NCBI GenBank assembly: GCA_938005315.1 | Contig: CALLOB010000053.1 | Location: 1-64,000 of the forward strand | DNA from: an uncultured Phycisphaerae bacterium | Lineage (GTDB): Bacteria > Planctomycetota > Phycisphaerae > UBA1845 > PWPN01 | DNA length: 64,000 nucleotides | Direction: 5' to 3' | In this document: positions 27,801 through 35,159 of the stretch, piece after piece | Position numbering within the stretch: position 1 is the stretch's first letter | How the letters are laid out: each line of letters starts with the position of its first letter | Notes under the pieces: generated by a model | What the model saw: only the letters and a program-made list of their open reading frames with translations | Databases searched by the model: none | What the model was told of the DNA's origin: nothing | Made by a program: the position numbers and the translations under genes

Positions 27801-28144
27801 TGGCCGGGATCCGGCCCGACCGGGCCGCCCCGGGCTTCAAGCACATCATCATGCGGCCGCTGCCGGTCGGCGACCTGACCTTCGCCGCCGGCACCCACCG
27901 CTCGATGTACGGCGAGATCCGCAGCCGCTGGCGCCGCGAAGGCGGGGCCTTCGACTGGGACGTCCAGGTGCCGGTCAACACCACGGCCACGCTTCACGTG
28001 CCCACGACCGCGCCCGACCGGGTCAGCGAATCGGGGCGGCCGGCGGTGCAGGCTCCCGGCGTGCGCTTTGTGCGGACCGAACCCGGCGCCGCGGTGTACG
28101 AGGTCGGCTCGGGAACCTACCGCTTCAGTGCTCCGCTGAAGTGA
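24848..28144 (+). CDS. GH78 alpha-L-rhamnosidase, lipoprotein
   Basis: The 1098-residue enzyme starts at ATG 24848 (GGAGG 7 nt upstream) and has a lipoprotein signal (LVLVTASTLAGC), so it is probably anchored in the outer membrane or periplasm. The domain order is typical of large GH78 enzymes: an N-terminal Ig-like domain (LRCEYTVNPEGIDETSPRLT), a GH2-like/Bac_rhamnosid_N domain with YELYLNGRKVGDHVLDP, a CBM67-like concanavalin domain with YIYDLGQNIVGW, the (alpha/alpha)6 catalytic domain with TDCPQRDERQGWLGD carrying conserved acidic catalytic residues and TTIWELWNGD, and a C-terminal beta domain. It removes terminal alpha-L-rhamnose from plant or algal glycans. rhaI at 44391-45638 could use the released sugar. 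Confidence 0.95.
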   Translation: MKRFSRRMPAVREWLVLVTASTLAGCAGVPGQGIIVRELRCEYTVNPEGIDETSPRLTWIMDSAERGQRQTAYRVLVASSPQLLAADTGDLWDSGRVASDRSHLVEYAGKPLESYARCHWKVRAWDRDGRPSPWSRPATWSMGLLNPEDWKGVWIGLDEPERAVSEESRMLLEELKHCRWIWSPDADGASAAPAGDRFFRREVVVPPGTKVRRALIVIAGDNTSHILLNGKSVGLWSNFNQATQIDVTSAILEGVNHLAVHVNNAGQEPNPAGLIGFLRIDPESGEPIVVRTDGAFKVLEKAVDAWEQPATDTSDWPAARELGEYGMAPWGQVTLAPSEDRALPARHLRKEFDVPVPVRRATAVICGLGYYELYLNGRKVGDHVLDPNYTHYSRRAFYVTYDVTGQLRTGRNAVGVWLGNSRYYAPRSSVPTGTTDYGFPKVRMQIRIDHTDGTSSMLVSDESWKLTTDGPIRENNDYDGEVYDARMELDGWSEPGYDDSAWQPARLVDPPGGELRAQMAPPIRVTETLKPVTMTEPEPGTYIYDLGQNIVGWARLTVSGPAGTRVQLRFAEALDDKGRLYTANLRSARCTDVYILKGKGVEVYEPRFTYHGFQYIELTGYPGRPTLETVEARAVHSDVESMGSFACSNPLINRIFRNVTWGIRGNLRSIPTDCPQRDERQGWLGDIANQSRAESYEFNMATFFTKWLTDIRDAQEDSGSIPDVAPPFWRIYSDNVTWPASFVIIPGWFLDHYGDTRLVAANYPAICRWLEHMKGYMKDDLMPRDQYGDWCVPPESPELIHSRDQARRTDGELLGSAYFYHCLRLAARFAEVLGKPDEAEAHKALAERVRTAFNRKFLDAAAGRYSNGTQTSCVLPLYFGLVPDEHRQAVFNTLVRSIMEDNRGHLATGLIGGQWLMRTLTAGGRPDVAFTIATQTAYPSWGYMVDKGATTIWELWNGDTADPAMNSRNHLMLVGDLTLWLWESVAGIRPDRAAPGFKHIIMRPLPVGDLTFAAGTHRSMYGEIRSRWRREGGAFDWDVQVPVNTTATLHVPTTAPDRVSESGRPAVQAPGVRFVRTEPGAAVYEVGSGTYRFSAPLK

Positions 28145-28270
28145 GCCGGGCCTCGGGGAGGCGCACCGTGCCTGCGATCGCAGGACCGGCAGTCGGAATG
28201 CTGTACGCGGCGGCTGCGGCCTGCGCAGCGGTGCAGGCCGGCTCGGCCGGCGGACCTGCCCTCCTTTCCC

Positions 28271-28375
28271 CGGCGGCTTCAGCGGATCGGCTATGAGATT
28301 GCTTGGATCGGCAAGTGGCACAAGGGCGAACAGGACGACTCCCCCCGGCCGGGATTCGAGCACTGGGCCTCCCGC
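28271..28375 (+). pseudogene. Sulfatase gene remnant
   Basis: One frame (codon 28289 = Gly) encodes LQRIGYEIAWIGKWHKG followed by EQDDSPRPGFEHWAS. This is the conserved formylglycine-sulfatase segment (GYxTxxIGKWH... DDSPRPGFDxW). Only about 35 residues are preserved. There is no start codon, no active-site CxPxR motif and no continuation on either side. The frame runs open into ychF by chance. It is therefore the internal scrap of a lost sulfatase gene. The 28145-28489 gap otherwise holds only the ychF promoter. Confidence 0.72.
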
Positions 28376-28391
28376 CTACAAGCCGAACTGT

Positions 28392-28419
28392 TTGACGACC
28401 GCCCGGCAGGGCATAGAAT
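28392..28419 (+). promoter_or_regulatory. Promoter of ychF-like gene
   Basis: TTGACG, a 16-bp spacer and TAGAAT, each one mismatch from consensus. The leader is about 65 nt. It lies at the end of the sulfatase remnant. Confidence 0.6.
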
Positions 28420-28489
28420 CGCCCCCGATTCATGGCCGGCGACCGGGCGGATCACCGCCGGCCGGGCCGATCCCGAGGATCCCAACGCC

Positions 28490-29551
28490 ATGCGCATCGC
28501 CTTCGTCGGTCCGCCCCAGAGCGGCAAGACCACCCTTTTCCGAGCGGTCACCGGCCAGACCGCCCCCCCGCCTGCCACGGGCGAACACCTGGCGGTCGTG
28601 AAGGTGCCCGACGAGCGGCTGCTGTGGCTGGAGAAACTCTACAAGCCCAGGAAACGCGTCGAGGCCACCATCGAATGCCTGGACGTTCCCGGTTTCAGCC
28701 ACGAAACCCCCACCCTGCAGGCCGAGTTCCGCAAGTCGCTGCCCTCCATCCGCAAATGCGAGGCCCTGGTGGCGGTCGTGCGGGCATTCGACAATCCGGC
28801 CGTGCCGGCCTACCGCGGCCGCATCGATGCGGCGGCCGACCTCGCCGAACTGCTGACCGAGCTGATCTTCTGCGACCTGGAGACGGTGACGGTCCGCATC
28901 GAACGCCTCGAGAAGTCCCTCAAAAAACCCACCCGCCACCACGAGCAGGAAAAACGCGAACTGGAGCTCATGCTCCGCTGCCAGGCCGAGCTGGAGGCGG
29001 GCCGACCGGTGGCGGCGGCCATCCACAGTGAAGAGGACCGCAAGGCCGTGGCCTCCTACGCCTTCGTGACCGAACTGCCGCTGATCGTGGTGGTTAACGT
29101 GAATGAGGACCGGGCCGCGGCCCCGCCGCCCCTGCAGGCCCCCCATGCCCGGGCGACCATCGCCCTGTGCGCGGAAACGGAGGAGCAGATCGCGGAACTG
29201 GATGCGGCGGACCGGGTTGCCTTTCTCCGGGATCTGGGCGTGGACGAACCGGCCCGCGACCGCCTGATCAGGTGCTGCTACGAGGCCGTCGGGCTGATCT
29301 CCTTCCTGACCGTCGGCGAGGACGAGGTCCGGGCCTGGCCGATCCGCCGGGGCACCGAGGCGGTCGAGGCTGCCAGCAAGATCCATACCGATATCGCCAG
29401 GGGTTTCATCAAGGCCGAAACCGTGTCCTACGAAGACCTCCGGGCCGCCGGTGACATCAAGGCCGCCCGTGCGGCCGGGAAGGTCCGGCTGGAAGGCAAG
29501 AATTACGTGGTCAGAGATGGCGACATCATCAACTTCAAGTTTAATTTGTAA
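28490..29551 (+). CDS. YchF/OLA1-like P-loop ATPase with TGS domain
   Basis: The 353-residue protein has the Obg-family layout of YchF. G1 is GPPQSGKTTLF, G3 is LDVPGF, and the G4 position reads VVVNVNED, the NxxE variant that makes YchF prefer ATP over GTP. A coiled-coil insertion (ERLEKSLKKPTRHHEQEKRE) is followed by a C-terminal TGS domain (LISFLTVGEDEVRAWPIRRG to GKNYVVRDGDIINFKF). YchF associates with ribosomes and stress responses. Compared with E. coli YchF the G1 loop contains PPQSGK instead of PNVGK, and G3 is DVPGF. GAGGAT lies about 9 nt before the ATG. Confidence 0.88.
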   Translation: MRIAFVGPPQSGKTTLFRAVTGQTAPPPATGEHLAVVKVPDERLLWLEKLYKPRKRVEATIECLDVPGFSHETPTLQAEFRKSLPSIRKCEALVAVVRAFDNPAVPAYRGRIDAAADLAELLTELIFCDLETVTVRIERLEKSLKKPTRHHEQEKRELELMLRCQAELEAGRPVAAAIHSEEDRKAVASYAFVTELPLIVVVNVNEDRAAAPPPLQAPHARATIALCAETEEQIAELDAADRVAFLRDLGVDEPARDRLIRCCYEAVGLISFLTVGEDEVRAWPIRRGTEAVEAASKIHTDIARGFIKAETVSYEDLRAAGDIKAARAAGKVRLEGKNYVVRDGDIINFKFNL

Positions 29552-29714
29552 ATCTCAAGCCAACAGGATCCTCAGGCCGTTGACGGACTGACCCGCCATG
29601 CCCCTTGATCCGGATCGTGGCCTCGCGGCCGCGCCGACATCACCTCGACCGGCCGGCCATGAGGTTCTGTCGGCAGGGCCCCCTGCAAGCCGACCGATCC
29701 TGCAGAACCGGCGG

Positions 29715-29743
29715 TTGTCTTGAACCGATACAAAGCTTAGACT
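29715..29743 (+). promoter_or_regulatory. Tentative promoter upstream of second pseudopilin gene
   Basis: TTGTCT, a 17-bp spacer and TAGACT. It lies in the 29552-29936 gap, which otherwise contains nothing I can name, and would give a leader of about 185 nt. Confidence 0.28.
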
Positions 29744-29936
29744 CAATAATGTCATATCCGGCTGCGCCCGGCCGCGTCACTTCCCGCCGGATGCAATGCC
29801 TGTCAGACGTGGATGACCGGGCGTCCCGGAGGGCAGGACGCGTTGCCCGCGGAGAACGGTGCCGCCCGGATCGTTTCGCGGCCGGGTGGCGAATGAATGT
29901 TACATCGCAGGCCAGCCGGCGCACGGGAGAACGATC

Positions 29937-31055
29937 ATGTCCAGGAAGGTCTGCACGCGCACACCGCCGGATCACGTCGTCCGCAGAGCGTTCACGCTGA
30001 TCGAAGTCCTGGTGGTGGTGGCCATCATCGCTCTGCTCGTGGCCATCCTCGTCCCGGCGTTGTCCCGGGCGCGCGAATCGGCGCGAGCCGCGGCCGGTTC
30101 CAGCAACCTCCGCCAGGCGCTGATGGGCATGTACCTGGAAAAAACCGAGAAGCAGATGCGCAAGGAGGAGTGGAGCACCAACTTCGGCTGGGCGGTCAAG
30201 TCGCTCAAGCAGCTCAAGAACGAGACCAACGTCTTCCACTGCCCCTCCGACCCTAATCCCTATCCGATCGCCGCGGTCCAGGACCGGCTCTTCGACAACA
30301 ACGGCCAGCCGCGCGGCACGACCACCGGCGACGCGGTCTTCAGCCGGGCGATCCGCGACCTGACCGGGCCGGGCAGCTGGACGACCGACATCCAGGACCA
30401 GGTCGATGTCCTGGCCGCCGGCAACACCGATGCCTACAACGATCCCGAGGGTGATCTGCTGCTGCAATTCAGGCCCTCGGCTCCGATGCAGAAATGGGTC
30501 TCGGCCACCATCCGCAAGGGGGCGGCCAGCTGGCGCCATGACGTGTATTCCTATGACGGCAAGACCATCGCCATCGACATCCAGGGCGTGGTCGCGGCCC
30601 AGATCCCGCTGATGTGGATGAGCTTCGGGGCCAACGCCAGCGCCGGTCTCAAGGGCGTCAAGGGCAACCCGGTGCTGGTGGCCGAGGCCGGCAAGCCGGG
30701 CATCTTCCCCGAGAAGCTGGGCAACTACCCGTTCGACCACCTGGGCTGGGTGCTTCGGTTCCGGCACGGCGGCTACTCGGGCAAGCCCTTCCTGCGCGGC
30801 GCGGACTGGACCCGCGGGACCCTTGGCCTCCGCCCGCCGAAGAACGGCACCACGCTGGGCAGCTGGGCGGATCAGAACTACATCCCCGAGCAACGCACCC
30901 ACGCCGGCTTTGTGGACGGCCACGTCGAGCTGATGCCCTGGTGGGAGTTGATCTCCGATCCCAACGGAACGATCTCCTACGGTCGCCCGACCCCCAAGTG
31001 GCAGCACTGGTACGGAACCCGCAGCCAGCAGAAGAGCCCGGCCGTCTACTGGTGA
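29937..31055 (+). CDS. Pseudopilin-like protein with N-terminal methylation motif
   Basis: The 372-residue protein begins at ATG 29937 (GGGAGA 6 nt upstream) with a basic leader and [20 protein letters not shown], the prepilin signal and helix. ARESARAAAGSSNLRQALMG follows, in the usual planctomycete style. The body holds a CPSDPNPYP-type segment and ends with HAGFVDGHVELMPWWELISD, the C-terminal H-X9-DG-like block. It is a distant paralogue of the protein at 19416-20339, sharing the N-terminal helix and the FVDGH block but little between them. Such proteins probably assemble in or near a type II secretion-like apparatus. Confidence 0.9.
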   Translation: MSRKVCTRTPPDHVVRRAFTLIEVLVVVAIIALLVAILVPALSRARESARAAAGSSNLRQALMGMYLEKTEKQMRKEEWSTNFGWAVKSLKQLKNETNVFHCPSDPNPYPIAAVQDRLFDNNGQPRGTTTGDAVFSRAIRDLTGPGSWTTDIQDQVDVLAAGNTDAYNDPEGDLLLQFRPSAPMQKWVSATIRKGAASWRHDVYSYDGKTIAIDIQGVVAAQIPLMWMSFGANASAGLKGVKGNPVLVAEAGKPGIFPEKLGNYPFDHLGWVLRFRHGGYSGKPFLRGADWTRGTLGLRPPKNGTTLGSWADQNYIPEQRTHAGFVDGHVELMPWWELISDPNGTISYGRPTPKWQHWYGTRSQQKSPAVYW

Positions 31056-31202
31056 ACCGCCGATCGCGGCCCGCACAAACCATCAGTCCGCATGCTCGAA
31101 AGCCGACGCTCCCGCCGTAGGGGGCACTATCTCCGGTCCGGCCTCGTGCCGCGACGTGATCCCGTGCAGGCGAATTGAGATGGTCGGCAGGTTCTCGCCC
31201 CC

Positions 31203-32243
31203 TCAGGGCGCCTCGCCTGTGGCCGGCGCCGTCCCCAGGCGGATGCGCGGCACCTGAACCTGCACACTGCGTGCGTGCCTCTTGCCGCTCCCGCTCCACA
31301 ATTGAACGCTGACGGTGTAGAGCCCCGGCCGCTCAAAGCGGTGAGACGGCGCCGGCACCGGCGACGACTGGCCGTCACCGAATTGCCACAGATAACGGTC
31401 CGGCTCCAGCGACGTGCGCAAAGCGAAACTCACCCGCATCGGGTCCTGCGGATCGTCCTGGACCCGGACGTTGATCCAGGGCCGCTGGCGGACCACGCGG
31501 ACGAAGAAGTCGAACACCGGCCGCGGGTCGCGCCGGTGGGTGCCGGCCCGGCCGAGCACCTCAGGCTCCAGGTCCCGGTCCCGCAACCACTGGATGCAGG
31601 TCATGGCCCCTTCCTTGAGCGGATCAACATCTCCGTAGATCACCTGCACGGCCTGGAAGCGGTCCAGAAACGGCACGCAGGGCTCGACATAGCGGACGTC
31701 GAAGTTGGTCTGCCGCAGCGACAACGCCCGAAAGATCTCCGGGTGCCGCAGACCGGTGAACAGGACCGCGTAGCCTCCGGCGGACCAGCCGGTGAGGAAC
31801 ACCCGCGTCTGGTCCACCCGCGTGGAGGCCCGGACCGCCCGAAGAATCGCCAAGATGGCCTGCTCGTCCTCAAACTGACGGCGGATCTGCTCGGAAGGCT
31901 CGGGGGGGAAGTCGCCGCGGGTGCCGATCAGCTCCGGGGCAACCACGACGAAACCCTTCTGCTGGGCCAGACCCTTCCACTCCTCCATCTGCAGTTCGGC
32001 GGTGTCGAAGGGGCGGGTGCCGTGGCAGGTCACCACGAGCGGAAAGGATCGGTCGGCCGGGTAGCCTTCCGGAACGTAGAGGCGGTAATCCCGGCCGGAC
32101 TCCGGCTCGCGCAGGCGCTGCACCGGTGCCGGCGCGGGCAGATTGCTGACCACGGGGCAGCCGGTGCACAACGCCAGCGTCACCACGGACGCGGCCGTCG
32201 CGGCGCGCGCCCGGCAGCATCGCCCTGGACCGACCACGGTCAT
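31203..32243 (-). CDS. Esterase lipoprotein with C-terminal PKD domain
   Basis: The 346-residue protein has the lipoprotein signal ASVVTLALCTGC and an alpha/beta-hydrolase of the LpqC / polyhydroxybutyrate-depolymerase type. YRLYVPEGYPADRSFPLVV, the oxyanion HG (VTCHGTRPF), the nucleophile elbow GWSAGGYAV and VIYGDVDPL with the likely Asp are all visible. A His follows in GRAGTHRRDPRPV. Residues about 255-330 form a PKD-like domain (YLWQFGDGQSSPV, HRFERPGLYTVSVQLWS). Such enzymes cleave feruloyl or acetyl esters on plant polysaccharides. ATG 32243 is preferred over 32321. Its promoter is well formed, and it is divergent from the next operon. Confidence 0.85.
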   Translation of the reverse strand: MTVVGPGRCCRARAATAASVVTLALCTGCPVVSNLPAPAPVQRLREPESGRDYRLYVPEGYPADRSFPLVVTCHGTRPFDTAELQMEEWKGLAQQKGFVVVAPELIGTRGDFPPEPSEQIRRQFEDEQAILAILRAVRASTRVDQTRVFLTGWSAGGYAVLFTGLRHPEIFRALSLRQTNFDVRYVEPCVPFLDRFQAVQVIYGDVDPLKEGAMTCIQWLRDRDLEPEVLGRAGTHRRDPRPVFDFFVRVVRQRPWINVRVQDDPQDPMRVSFALRTSLEPDRYLWQFGDGQSSPVPAPSHRFERPGLYTVSVQLWSGSGKRHARSVQVQVPRIRLGTAPATGEAP

Positions 32244-32309
32244 GAATCCCCGGGGGCGTCGATCACGCGACACAAGGTCCTCGCTTTCAGGGCGTTCGGC
32301 CCGCCACGG

Positions 32310-32338
32310 ATTATCCCCCACCGAGGCCTGCCTGCCAA
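32310..32338 (-). promoter_or_regulatory. Promoter of esterase lipoprotein gene
   Basis: On the minus strand TTGGCA, a 17-bp spacer and GATAAT, each one mismatch from consensus; the leader is about 60 nt. It lies upstream of the repeat cluster at 32351-32473. Confidence 0.6.
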
Positions 32339-32350
32339 CCGGGATTGGCT

Positions 32351-32377
32351 GCGGCCCCCACAGAGCGGGGCCCTACA
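32351..32377 (+). repeat. Palindromic intergenic repeat, type B copy
   Basis: Contains CCCCACAGAGCGGGGCCCT, one base short of the copies at 48880 and 48916 (CCCCGACAGAGCGGGGCCCT). Confidence 0.65.
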
Positions 32378-32410
32378 GGCGAAACACGCCCCGTCGCGCC
32401 GCAGGTCCCC

Positions 32411-32438
32411 TGGAGGGACGCGCTCCGTCGCGTCCCTA
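32411..32438 (+). repeat. Palindromic intergenic repeat, type A copy
   Basis: GGAGGGACGCGCTCCGTCGC followed by GTCC, identical to the copy at 48823-48846 over the core. GGACGC and GCGTCC can pair across CGCTCCGTC-type loops. Confidence 0.7.
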
Positions 32439-32450
32439 TTCCCCGTCCAG

Positions 32451-32473
32451 AGGACCGCGCTCCGTCACGCGAG
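32451..32473 (+). repeat. Degenerate type A repeat copy
   Basis: AGGACCGCGCTCCGTCACGC resembles type A with several changes. Together with the two copies before it, it fills the 32339-32480 part of the divergent intergenic region. Confidence 0.45.
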
Positions 32474-32487
32474 GAATCCCGAACGGC

Positions 32488-32516
32488 TTGTGCAGGGCAC
32501 CGGGTGCGGCTAGCAT
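32488..32516 (+). promoter_or_regulatory. Tentative promoter of the Gfo/enolase/phosphatase operon
   Basis: TTGTGC, a 17-bp spacer and TAGCAT, about 38 nt before ATG 32555. Confidence 0.33.
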
Positions 32517-32554
32517 GAAGCCTTTGAGCAGGAATCCCGCAACCGGAGACCGAC

Positions 32555-33823
32555 ATGAAATCCCCGTTCCGCACGACGTCTCGACACTGGACCCGACGGC
32601 AGCTCCTGGCCACCGCCTCGGCCGGAGCCGCGATCATGAGCATGAAGGCGGCCGCCGTCCGCGGCGCGCCGGGAGCCAACGAGGCCATCTCGATCGGCTG
32701 CATCGGCGTCGGCGGACGCGGCACCGACCACCTGCAGGAGATCCGCCAGTTCGCCGAGAAGCTCAACGCCCGCATCACTGCGGTCTGCGACGTCTATCGG
32801 CCCAACCTGAAGAAGGCCGCGGATTACGTCGCCGCCGAGTTCGGCTCCCCTCCGCGACAGTTCACGCGCTACCAGGACCTGCTGGCCCTGAAGGACCTCG
32901 ACGCGGTGACCATCGCCACGCCCGACTTCAGCCACGGCCCGATCCTGGTGGCGGCGCTGAAGGCCGGCAAGGACGTCTACTGCGAAAAGCCGATGTGCAT
33001 CCAGCTGGATCTGGCCAACCAGGCTCTGGACCTCGCGACCGCCGGAGGCCGGATCGTCCAGGCCGGCACCCAGCACCGCAGCCGCCCGATCCTGCAGGGG
33101 GTGGCCCGCGCGCTGGCCACGCAGGACCTCGGCAAGATCAGCCGGGTGGACTGCGCCGTCCACTTCAATCATCCGCGCTGGGCCCGGGACTACGACCAGT
33201 GCCGCGCCGAAGACGTGGACTGGGATGCCTTCCTGATGGACCTGCCCAAACGCCCGTTCGACCCCAGGCTGCTGCTGCGCTGGCACCTGTACCACGAGTT
33301 CACCAACGGCCTGCCGGGGTTGTGGATGACCCACTATGTGGACAGTGTCCATCTGATGCTCAACTGCGGCTACCCCGCCTCCGCCACGGCCCTGGGGGGC
33401 ACGTTCGTGTGGAAGGACGGCCGGGAGATCACCGACACGTTCCATGCCCTGCTGACCTACCCCGAGGAGTTCCTGCTCAGCTGGGGCATGAGCCTGGGCA
33501 ATGAGGCCGGGGGGCACTTCGGCATCTACGGCCGGATGGGCGCCATCGAGGCCGACGACGGAAACTTCTTCGGCGACAAGTGGACCATCAGCCCCAAAGG
33601 GGGCGACCCGCAGTCGCAGGTCCAGACCCGGGCCATCGAGCCGGTGCCCATGCCGCACCACATGGAGAACTGGCTGGACTGCATCCGCACGCGGAAAGCC
33701 CCCGTGGCCGACATCACCAGGGGCCATCAGCACTCGGTGGCCTGCATCATGGTGGGCAACGCCCAGCAGACCGGCCGGCGGCAGAACTACGATCCGGCAA
33801 GCCGCAGCATCACCGCGGCCTGA
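32555..33823 (+). CDS. Tat-exported Gfo/Idh/MocA family oxidoreductase
   Basis: The 422-residue protein has a twin-arginine signal (HWTRRQLLATASAGAAIMSM), so it is probably folded with its cofactor and exported. A Rossmann fold follows (IGCIGVGGRGTDH), then AVTIATPDFSHGPILVAALKAGKDVYCEKPM, quoted here as two adjacent blocks, IATPDFSHGPILVAAL and AGKDVYCEKPM. The EKP motif carries the conserved Lys of the family. The C-terminal alpha/beta domain has WHLYHEFTNGLPGLWMTHYV with the conserved His region. These enzymes oxidise or reduce sugars or sugar derivatives with NAD(P). Exported versions are common in planctomycetes. It heads a three-gene plus-strand operon; GGAG lies 6 nt before the ATG. 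Confidence 0.93.
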   Translation: MKSPFRTTSRHWTRRQLLATASAGAAIMSMKAAAVRGAPGANEAISIGCIGVGGRGTDHLQEIRQFAEKLNARITAVCDVYRPNLKKAADYVAAEFGSPPRQFTRYQDLLALKDLDAVTIATPDFSHGPILVAALKAGKDVYCEKPMCIQLDLANQALDLATAGGRIVQAGTQHRSRPILQGVARALATQDLGKISRVDCAVHFNHPRWARDYDQCRAEDVDWDAFLMDLPKRPFDPRLLLRWHLYHEFTNGLPGLWMTHYVDSVHLMLNCGYPASATALGGTFVWKDGREITDTFHALLTYPEEFLLSWGMSLGNEAGGHFGIYGRMGAIEADDGNFFGDKWTISPKGGDPQSQVQTRAIEPVPMPHHMENWLDCIRTRKAPVADITRGHQHSVACIMVGNAQQTGRRQNYDPASRSITAA

Positions 33824-33861
33824 GCGGAAGACCCGCCCGGGCGACCTGCCGGAGAATGCCC

Positions 33862-35100
33862 ATGATTCGCCGCACGCGACGCCGGCTGATGATCGACGCC
33901 GCCGGGCTGGCCGGCCTGGCCTGGACGGCCCGCTCTGCGGCAGCCTCCCGCGAGGAGATCCCCGTGAACGTCCGCATCGACAGGGTCGAGGCCTTCGGAC
34001 TCATCTATCCCACGCGGGGACGCTTCAAGTTCTTCGAGGACGCCCTGGGACGGTCCGTCGGCCGGGCCACGGTGGTCATCAAGATCACCGCCTCCGATGG
34101 CACCGTCGGCTGGGGCCAGAGCGTGCCGACGCCCAGGTGGAGCGATGAGACGCTCGAGAGTGTGTACTCCACCATCACCCGCCACCTGGCCCCGGTGCTG
34201 GTCGGGAAAAACCCCTTCGACATCGAGGGCATCACCGCCGAGATGAACCGTTGGATCGCTCCGGCCTTCTCGACCGGCCAGCCGATCTGCAAGGCGGGCA
34301 TCGACCTGGCGTTGTTCGACCTGACCGGCCGGCTCCTGGGCCGGACCGCCGCCCAGCGATGGAACCGCCCGGGCGGGCGGGATCGCATCCTGATGAGCTG
34401 GACGCTCAACCCGCGAGTGCTCGACGACGTGCCGGCGATGATTGAGGAGGGCCGGGCCCGCGGATACCGCCACTTCAACATCAAGGTGGCGCCGGACATC
34501 GACTTCGACGTGGCCCTGTGCCGGGAGGTCCGCCGGCTGGTTCCCGACGGGTTTCTCTGGGCCGACGCCAACGGCGGTTACGAGCCGCAGGCGGCCCTGG
34601 AGGCCGTGCCGCGCCTGGCCGAGGCCGGGGCGGCCGTACTGGAGCAGCCGGTGCGGATCAACCGCTTCTCGGCCTACCGCAGGCTCGTGGAGCTCAAGGC
34701 CCTGCCGATCCTGATGGACGAGGGCATCGTGTCCTGCGTCGAGCTGGAGGAGTTCATCCGCCTGGGGCTGCTGGACGGCGTGGCCATGAAACCCGCCCGC
34801 TGCGGCGGCCTGACCGAGGCCCGGCGGCAGATCGAGCTGTGCCTCAAGCACGGACTGATGTGGCTGGGCAGCGGACTGACCGACCCGGACCTCTCGCTGG
34901 CGGCCTCGCTGCTGTTGTACGGCGCTTACGGCCTGGAACGCCCCGCGGCCCTCAACGGCCCGCAGTTTCTGTCTGACTTGAGCATTCTGAAGAAGCCGCT
35001 GATTCCCGTTGACGGGTACCTGCCGGTGCCCGAGGGCCCGGGGCTGGGTGTCGAGGTGGACGAGGCAGTGCTGGAGGAGCACCGGCTGCGCGACTTGTGA
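33862..35100 (+). CDS. Exported enolase-superfamily (mandelate racemase/muconate lactonizing) enzyme
   Basis: The 412-residue protein begins IRRTRRRLMIDAAGLAGLAW, a Tat-like signal, so like its neighbours it is probably exported; GGAGA lies 6 nt before ATG 33862. The enolase-superfamily capping and barrel domains are intact. HFNIKVAPDIDFD has the KxA-type catalytic Lys strand. The three metal ligands follow as LWADANGGYEP (Asp), VLEQPVRI (Glu) and ILMDEGIVS (Asp/Glu). SGLTDPDLSLAAS lies near the C-terminus. Members abstract a proton alpha to a carboxylate, often in sugar-acid dehydration or racemisation. The substrate is unknown. It starts 38 nt after the Gfo gene and ends 59 nt before the phosphatase gene. 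Confidence 0.9.
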   Translation: MIRRTRRRLMIDAAGLAGLAWTARSAAASREEIPVNVRIDRVEAFGLIYPTRGRFKFFEDALGRSVGRATVVIKITASDGTVGWGQSVPTPRWSDETLESVYSTITRHLAPVLVGKNPFDIEGITAEMNRWIAPAFSTGQPICKAGIDLALFDLTGRLLGRTAAQRWNRPGGRDRILMSWTLNPRVLDDVPAMIEEGRARGYRHFNIKVAPDIDFDVALCREVRRLVPDGFLWADANGGYEPQAALEAVPRLAEAGAAVLEQPVRINRFSAYRRLVELKALPILMDEGIVSCVELEEFIRLGLLDGVAMKPARCGGLTEARRQIELCLKHGLMWLGSGLTDPDLSLAASLLLYGAYGLERPAALNGPQFLSDLSILKKPLIPVDGYLPVPEGPGLGVEVDEAVLEEHRLRDL

Positions 35101-35159
35101 AATCCGCCATCGACCGGCTGCCGGGAAACGACAGGATTGCCCCTGCAAGAGGTAATCAG

